Shown here one piece after another: positions 59,485 through 64,000 of a stretch of DNA of 64,000 nt. Made by a program: the position numbers and the translations under genes. The notes below the pieces were generated by a model. That model worked only from the letters and a program-made list of their open reading frames with translations. It made no database searches and was not told where the DNA came from. How positions within the stretch are numbered: the first letter of the stretch is position 1; the number at the start of each line of letters is the position of its first letter. This DNA comes from an uncultured Bacteroidota bacterium (GTDB lineage: Bacteria; Bacteroidota; Bacteroidia; Flavobacteriales; Flavobacteriaceae), in the NCBI GenBank assembly GCA_902613595.1, contig CACMHY010000003.1:1-64000 (forward strand). The letters run 5' to 3'.

Positions 59485-60345
59485 ATGAGATATTTTAAGT
59501 TTATTTTTCTTCAACTATTTTTTTTGCTTGAGTTACATGTTTGCCTTGCTCAAAATGATTTGCCCTCATTAAAAGGAAAAAATATCCTTTTTGTTTATGG
59601 GGGAACAATACACAGTCCTAAGGAAAGTGCTGACCTTTTTGTACCAATTCTGAAAGCAGAAGGTGCCAAAGTAAGGGTTTTTGACAATTTTAGTGTTTAC
59701 GAAGATGAAAAGTTGATGAGTGAAACTGATCTTATAATTCAAGCATTTACCGATTTTTTTACGCCTGTTGAAAACAGAATGAACGATAAACAATTTAAAG
59801 GATTACAAATAGCAATTCTTAAGGGTACTGGTTTCTCTGGTTGGCATGGTGGATTAGGAGCCTCGAATAAGGTTAATCAGAGGTATCAATTTATGGTTGG
59901 TGGCCAATTCGTTTCACATCCAGGTGGTATTACAAATTACAAAGTAAAAATTATCGATTCTAAAGATTTAATTACAAAAGATATAAGTGATTTTTTGGTG
60001 AAAAACTCCGAACAGTACTACATGCTTGTTGATCCTAACATCAAGGTCCTCGCCGTTTCAGAATTCATGAAAGATACATATCATAAATCAGATAGTTTAA
60101 AATTAGAAAAAATTGATTATTTAGATATAGATGTAGAAAATGAAATTAAGGGCAGTGTAATGCCTGTTGTTTGGAAAAAATATTATGGCAAAGGAAGAAT
60201 ATTTTATTCTTCAATTGGTCACAATCTTTCAGATTTTGACATACCAGAGGTAATGAATATTCAAATGAGAGGATTTAGGTGGGCCTCAGAGGGAAAATAT
60301 TTAAAAAAAGGAAATATAATAACACCTATTTATAAGACAAATTAA
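59485..60345 (+). CDS. ThuA-like domain protein (secreted)
   Basis: A 286-residue protein with a signal peptide (residues 1-23, ending CLAQ). The mature part is a ThuA glutamine-amidotransferase-like fold: ILFVYGGTIHSPKESADLF, GTGFSGWHGGLG and GRIFYSSIGHNLSDFD. ThuA proteins accompany sugar oxidoreductases in many Bacteroidota; rhizobial ThuA/ThuB act in trehalose-type 3-keto sugar metabolism. It is cotranscribed with the Gfo/Idh/MocA gene, so it may act on the 3-keto product, but this is inference. Confidence 0.88.
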   Translation: MRYFKFIFLQLFFLLELHVCLAQNDLPSLKGKNILFVYGGTIHSPKESADLFVPILKAEGAKVRVFDNFSVYEDEKLMSETDLIIQAFTDFFTPVENRMNDKQFKGLQIAILKGTGFSGWHGGLGASNKVNQRYQFMVGGQFVSHPGGITNYKVKIIDSKDLITKDISDFLVKNSEQYYMLVDPNIKVLAVSEFMKDTYHKSDSLKLEKIDYLDIDVENEIKGSVMPVVWKKYYGKGRIFYSSIGHNLSDFDIPEVMNIQMRGFRWASEGKYLKKGNIITPIYKTN

Positions 60346-60380
60346 TCAAAACAATTTAAAATAGTCTGTTATTTTCAATA

Positions 60381-61508
60381 TTAAAACTGCCTCAATATAG
60401 ATCTTAAAACAGGTTCATAGGCGTCTGCATATCGAATCATCCCGAGATCATTAGGGTGTGAGCCATCGGTAGCAGCTTCTCCGTCTCTACCCAATAAATT
60501 ATCTCCATCTAAATAATATAAATTACCAACACCTTGATTATTCAACTCTGCAAATGCATCTTTTAGAGCAATTCTACTTTTGAAGTGATGCAATTTCGTT
60601 GAAGGAAAAAATTGTGTGTTGGTAAAGCTTCTGTCTTCAACAAGAAGTATAGGTGTTTTTTTATTAGCTTTCCTCAACCTTTTAACCAATGGAATTGTTC
60701 TTTCTGAAACACTACTTTCATCCATGTTTGGGAGGCAATCAATTACATATACACATGGATCTAACTCAGCAAGTAAAGATACTATTTCGTTTTCCATAAT
60801 ACCATTTCCAGAAAAACCTAAGTTAATCGTTGGACGCTTTAATCTTCTGCCTAAAATCGCAGGAAATGCCAATCCAGGTCTTGATGCACAGGCACCTTGC
60901 ATAATTGAAGTTCCATAAAATAGGATTGGTTTTTCTTTTCGGGGATGCAATGGATTAAAAAAATTTCCTTTTTCAATACCAATTTCCATTTTATCGACCC
61001 CATTATACAAAGGTAAATACAAAGTATATCTACGAGAACCGGGAGCTAATCCTTTAGCTATTGATTTTTCAACTTTTTGTTCTTCAGGGCCTATTACAGA
61101 TACCCAACGGCTAATACCATCACCATCTTCACCATATAAATCCACACCACTAACACCTGTTGCAGGCATATGAAACATCGAAAGGCTTTCTAGATGTAAT
61201 TTATAACGGATATATATGTTTGATGAATCCGTTTCAAATCGTAAACACATTCCAGCTGAATGTCGAGAAAGATCCCAAACCGGTCTGCGAACAATACCCT
61301 CTGCCTTTGCCGGTAAGCGGTCAAAATATCTTTTAGTATCTGTCCATCCCTTCCCCTCTACTCCAATATATTGAGCATTATACCAATTAATTTGTCCTTT
61401 TAATTTGAAATTGTTTTGAGCTATTAAACTTTGGGTCGCACTTAAACCTAATGTTCCTAAAATAATTCGAGTGTTAAACTTACGACGGCTGAGATAATTT
61501 TTTTTCAT
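60381..61508 (-). CDS. SGNH/GDSL hydrolase with GxDLY N-domain
   Basis: A 375-residue exported esterase. The N-terminus has a Tat-like signal, SRRKFNTRIILGTLGLSATQ. A jelly-roll N-domain of the GxDLY type is marked by GVDLYGEDGDG (near 145). The SGNH core has block I YGTSIMQGA (catalytic Ser), LGFSGNG (block III) and DGSHPNDLGM (Asp/His). It likely removes acyl or acetyl groups from a carbohydrate, in keeping with the surrounding sugar genes. It is divergent from the SMP-30 gene and converges with ThuA. Confidence 0.92.
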   Translation of the reverse strand: MKKNYLSRRKFNTRIILGTLGLSATQSLIAQNNFKLKGQINWYNAQYIGVEGKGWTDTKRYFDRLPAKAEGIVRRPVWDLSRHSAGMCLRFETDSSNIYIRYKLHLESLSMFHMPATGVSGVDLYGEDGDGISRWVSVIGPEEQKVEKSIAKGLAPGSRRYTLYLPLYNGVDKMEIGIEKGNFFNPLHPRKEKPILFYGTSIMQGACASRPGLAFPAILGRRLKRPTINLGFSGNGIMENEIVSLLAELDPCVYVIDCLPNMDESSVSERTIPLVKRLRKANKKTPILLVEDRSFTNTQFFPSTKLHHFKSRIALKDAFAELNNQGVGNLYYLDGDNLLGRDGEAATDGSHPNDLGMIRYADAYEPVLRSILRQF

Positions 61509-61663
61509 TTTCTGAAATAGTATTTGTTATCAATATACTTATTAATTGAGATGCTTCTACCCAATTTTAAGATATTTTTTTAGTGATTTTATAACTATGA
61601 ATGTAGATTATAAAAGTTAATAAGAGTATCTAAAAAACAGAATATAATTTTTAAATTCACTGT

Positions 61664-62647
61664 ATGAAAAAATATATATCAATTTCTCTATTATTTAGTT
61701 TTCTGATCCTACATAGCCAAAAAAATACAATTGGTTCTTTGGAATTCTTGGACCCAGAGATGGAAAAACTGATAGATAAAAATACCAAAATTGAATTACT
61801 GGCAGACGGATTTGGTTGGGCTGAAGGGCCAGTTTGGGTCGATAAGTTAGGTGGAGTTTTATTTTCAGATGTACCTAATAATAAAGTTTATATGTGGAAT
61901 GAAAATGAAGGCTTAAGTATTTTTCTAGAGCCTAGTGGTATGACTAATTACTCTCCAACAAGTAAAACAGATGGATCTAATGGATTAGCCCTTGACTCAA
62001 AAGGAAATTTAATCTTGTGTCAACATGGAGACAGAAGAGTTGCTCGCCTGAAATATTCGAATTTTAAAAGCCCTTCCTTTGAAATAATCGTAGACAACTA
62101 CAGAGGGAAAAGACTCAATAGTCCAAATGATTTAGTTTTTGATAAGAGTGGATCAATTTACTTCACTGATCCACCATATGGATTGAAAATGAAGGATGAT
62201 GACACACTTAAAGAACTTAATTTTAACGGAATTTATAAATGGAGTAAGTCAAAGGGAATTGAATTACTTTCTATAAGTATGAAACGTCCAAATGGAATTA
62301 TTCTTTCAAAAGATGAAAAAACAGTTTACGTAGGTAATTCCGATAAAGACAATAATGTAATTATAGCTTTTGATAATGATAATGGCCTAAAAAATGAAAG
62401 AATTTTTTTTGATGGTAACAAGTTAAGCAAAAGTAGGATTGGTCTTTTTGATGGTCTTAAACTTCACTCTTCTGGAATTATCTTCACAACTGGGCCTGGT
62501 GGTGTTCTTCTTTTGGACTCTAAAGGGAAGCATCTTGGCACTATCATGCCAGGTAAAGCAACGGCGAATTGTGCTTTTGATAGTGATGAGAGTTATTTAT
62601 ATCTCACATCAGATAATGTACTTGCAAGAATTAAATTGAAATCATAA
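61664..62647 (+). CDS. SMP-30/gluconolactonase/LRE-like protein, secreted
   Basis: A 327-residue protein with a signal peptide (residues 1-19, ending HSQ). The mature part is a six-bladed beta-propeller of the SMP-30 family: GWAEGPVWVDK, GSNGLALDSKGNLILCQHGDRRV, LNSPNDLVFDKSGSIYFTDPPYGL and RPNGIILSKDEK. The Glu in AEGP, the Asn in SPND and the Asp in GLFDGLK are likely metal ligands. It would hydrolyse sugar lactones formed by a dehydrogenase such as the Gfo/Idh protein upstream. Substrate unknown. Confidence 0.92.
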   Translation: MKKYISISLLFSFLILHSQKNTIGSLEFLDPEMEKLIDKNTKIELLADGFGWAEGPVWVDKLGGVLFSDVPNNKVYMWNENEGLSIFLEPSGMTNYSPTSKTDGSNGLALDSKGNLILCQHGDRRVARLKYSNFKSPSFEIIVDNYRGKRLNSPNDLVFDKSGSIYFTDPPYGLKMKDDDTLKELNFNGIYKWSKSKGIELLSISMKRPNGIILSKDEKTVYVGNSDKDNNVIIAFDNDNGLKNERIFFDGNKLSKSRIGLFDGLKLHSSGIIFTTGPGGVLLLDSKGKHLGTIMPGKATANCAFDSDESYLYLTSDNVLARIKLKS

Positions 62648-62686
62648 GATGCTCAACTAGGGGTTAATTAATATTATTTTTAATAT

Positions 62687-62929
62687 TTACTCTATGCAGT
62701 AAATATCTCCGACCTCATAATTATTGTATACTTCTTCGCTTACAGAACCTGAAGGAATTGCCCCATATTGGTCAAGTACAGTTGGGTTATTAAAGAGTGG
62801 ATTATACTCATCTTCAAAAAAAAATAAAAAATTACTCCCACTTTTCTGTTTTCTAGTTATTTCAACACAATCCGTTTTTTGACAAAAACAAAATAATAGG
62901 ATCGGTAAAAACAAATAATAAATTTTCAA
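62687..62929 (-). CDS. Small exported protein of unknown function
   Basis: An 80-residue protein whose first 20 residues are a hydrophobic signal (MKIYYLFLPILLFCFCQKTD). The Cys pair in FCFCQ could be a poor lipobox, so a small lipoprotein is possible. The remainder is polar and acidic (VGDIYCIE at the end), with no known motif. It overlaps the HupE gene by 4 bases (ATGA), so it is coupled to it and probably acts with it. I do not recognise the family. Confidence 0.6.
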   Translation of the reverse strand: MKIYYLFLPILLFCFCQKTDCVEITRKQKSGSNFLFFFEDEYNPLFNNPTVLDQYGAIPSGSVSEEVYNNYEVGDIYCIE

Positions 62930-63510
62930 AGTCCTAAGGTTAATTCTAAAATTGAAATTAGTGAGATGCCAAATGCTGCACCAGAAACAAATAAGTTCCA
63001 GCTGTAATATTTTACCTTTAAAAAACTCAAAAAAACATAGGAAATTGAAACAATAAAAAAAACAATTAAAAATTGTCCTATTTCTAAACCAACATTAAAA
63101 CCAAATAATGGTATAATAATTTCGTTGGGCGACATGATTAGTGCTTTAAAGTAATTTGAGAAGTCCATACCGTGAATTAATCCAAAAAATAAGGCAAGAA
63201 AATAATTCTTTGACATATTTGAATTTCTTATTATTTCAATACTTCTGATATTATGTAACGAGGTAATCATAATTGTTATGGGTATGAGTAGTTTAACGTA
63301 ACGTGATGGGATTGAGAAAATATCAAAAGAGACTAAGAATAGTGTGATGCTGTGTCCAATTGTAAATGCAGTTACTAAGATTATTATCTTTTTCCATTGT
63401 TTCAATTGATAAACTGCACAAAGAACAACTAAAAAAAGAATATGATCATATCCATTAAAATTTGCTATGTGATTAAAACCTAATTTTAAATAAAATTGAA
63501 AAGGATGCAT
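62926..63510 (-). CDS. HupE/UreJ family membrane protein
   Basis: A 194-residue protein with about six membrane helices. The HupE/UreJ hallmarks are GFNHIANFNGYDHILFLVVL (residues 11-30), FTIGHSITLFL and LFFGLIHGMDFS, with conserved His residues that suggest metal binding. HupE members transport nickel in hydrogenase or urease operons; here no such genes occur, and in Flavobacteriia this form is usually with DUF6702 proteins, so the substrate is unclear. It starts 1 base after the DUF6702 stop. Confidence 0.88.
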   Translation of the reverse strand: MHPFQFYLKLGFNHIANFNGYDHILFLVVLCAVYQLKQWKKIIILVTAFTIGHSITLFLVSFDIFSIPSRYVKLLIPITIMITSLHNIRSIEIIRNSNMSKNYFLALFFGLIHGMDFSNYFKALIMSPNEIIIPLFGFNVGLEIGQFLIVFFIVSISYVFLSFLKVKYYSWNLFVSGAAFGISLISILELTLGL

Positions 63511-63511
63511 T

Positions 63512-64000
63512 TTAAAATTTCAATTGATAAACGGAGGTTTTTTTATTTAGCATTATACTATTCGATTGATTATTAATGTGAATGTAAACAATGTTATTTT
63601 GATCAAAGAAAAGGTCGGTGAAAATAGCATTTTTGATTTCGATGGAATTTAATTCACCTAACTGACTGTGTTCTAAATTAATCCATAAAGCGGTATTTTC
63701 ATCCTCACCACTTAATCTTTTATTTTTAATTTCTAGAGGAATTGATTCTTCATTCACCTTAACATAAAAATATCTATTTACATAATCTAAAAGCATTTGG
63801 TTTGCATTAGTTGATTCGTTAGGCTGGCAAAATGCGAGTTCATTGTTATTTGGATCAAAAAGAATAGCTTCATTCACATCTGTTAGAAATAACTTTAAGT
63901 TGATCGAAATAATGCGTGTTTCTGAAAAATACTCTATTTCACAAAGTGATAATCTTAGTGGGTGCTCATCTAAATTATGATAAAATAGAAGTGCTAAACT
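63512..64000 (-). CDS. DUF6702 family protein (5' end beyond window)
   Basis: The frame stays open to the last base of the window, so the N-terminus is outside. The visible 162 residues include HPLRLSLCEIEYFSETRIISINL, then a long polar section with IEIKNAIFTDLF, which matches the DUF6702 family found in Flavobacteriia. The GTG at 63877 is internal to conserved sequence and is not the start. The part before HPLRLS is hydrophobic and looks like the end of a signal peptide. It is the first visible gene of the HupE cluster, whose role is unknown. Confidence 0.8.
   Translation of the reverse strand, partial: SLALLFYHNLDEHPLRLSLCEIEYFSETRIISINLKLFLTDVNEAILFDPNNNELAFCQPNESTNANQMLLDYVNRYFYVKVNEESIPLEIKNKRLSGEDENTALWINLEHSQLGELNSIEIKNAIFTDLFFDQNNIVYIHINNQSNSIMLNKKTSVYQLKF

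Overview
The window is a 64 kb piece of a low-GC (about one third G+C by eye) Bacteroidota chromosome, most likely a marine member of the Flavobacteriia. Evidence: several promoters fit the Bacteroidota consensus TTG-N19-21-TAnnTTTG, start codons lack Shine-Dalgarno sequences, and lineage-typical proteins occur (a PUR-alpha-like DUF3276 protein, a DUF2795 protein next to secA, a SecA without the zinc tail, DUF6702, RibBA with a cysteine-free GTP cyclohydrolase half). Genes are densely packed, often with 1-8 base overlaps, and no IS element, CRISPR array, phage gene or integrase is visible.

Layout. 1-16,996 is mostly housekeeping: the 3' part of an ABC exporter, PUR protein, thioredoxin-like protein, a cyclophilin-FKBP fusion, recQ, tatC-lptB, pssA, lnt, DUF2795-secA, then a fatty-acid-hydroxylase/sterol-desaturase protein translationally coupled to a glycosyltransferase, and a methyltransferase. 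17,000-25,273 (minus strand) is an ilvD-ilvB-ilvN-ilvC-ilvA operon that runs into a GAPN-type aldehyde dehydrogenase. 25,479-30,905 holds an ALDH3-like dehydrogenase, a nitroreductase, a DsbD-like protein and tilS.

31,019-39,919 is an arginine operon: a candidate leader peptide rich in structure, then GNAT-argG-argC-proC-argD-argF'-argB-argE-argH. Its order implies the acylated route, in which acyl-ornithine is carbamoylated and acyl-citrulline is deacylated before ArgG and ArgH act. The leader (28 codons ending RYRPIGV, with an unusually GC-rich end that can fold into two competing hairpins) is the best candidate for an undescribed regulatory element here. The transcarbamylase carries Ser90 at the position that sets acetyl versus succinyl specificity.

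39,967-51,600 returns to core functions: lpdA, an NhaC-type antiporter, katG, ftsK-lolA-lptF/G-ribBA, and a TSUP transporter. A tRNA-Ser(UGA) follows. About 1.1 kb downstream is an 18-base near-copy (16/18) of its 3' end, which suggests an attachment-site relic or decayed tRNA; an unrecognised secreted 227-residue protein lies between them.

53,092-62,647 looks like an accessory carbohydrate region: sulfatase lipoprotein, LacZ-type GH2 beta-galactosidase, Tat-exported Gfo/Idh/MocA oxidoreductase, ThuA-like protein, SGNH hydrolase and SMP-30 lactonase-like protein. There is no SusC/SusD pair. Two perfect inverted repeats sit between the divergent GH2 and oxidoreductase genes. The window ends in a minus-strand cluster of DUF6702 (cut by the window edge), HupE/UreJ and a small exported protein.
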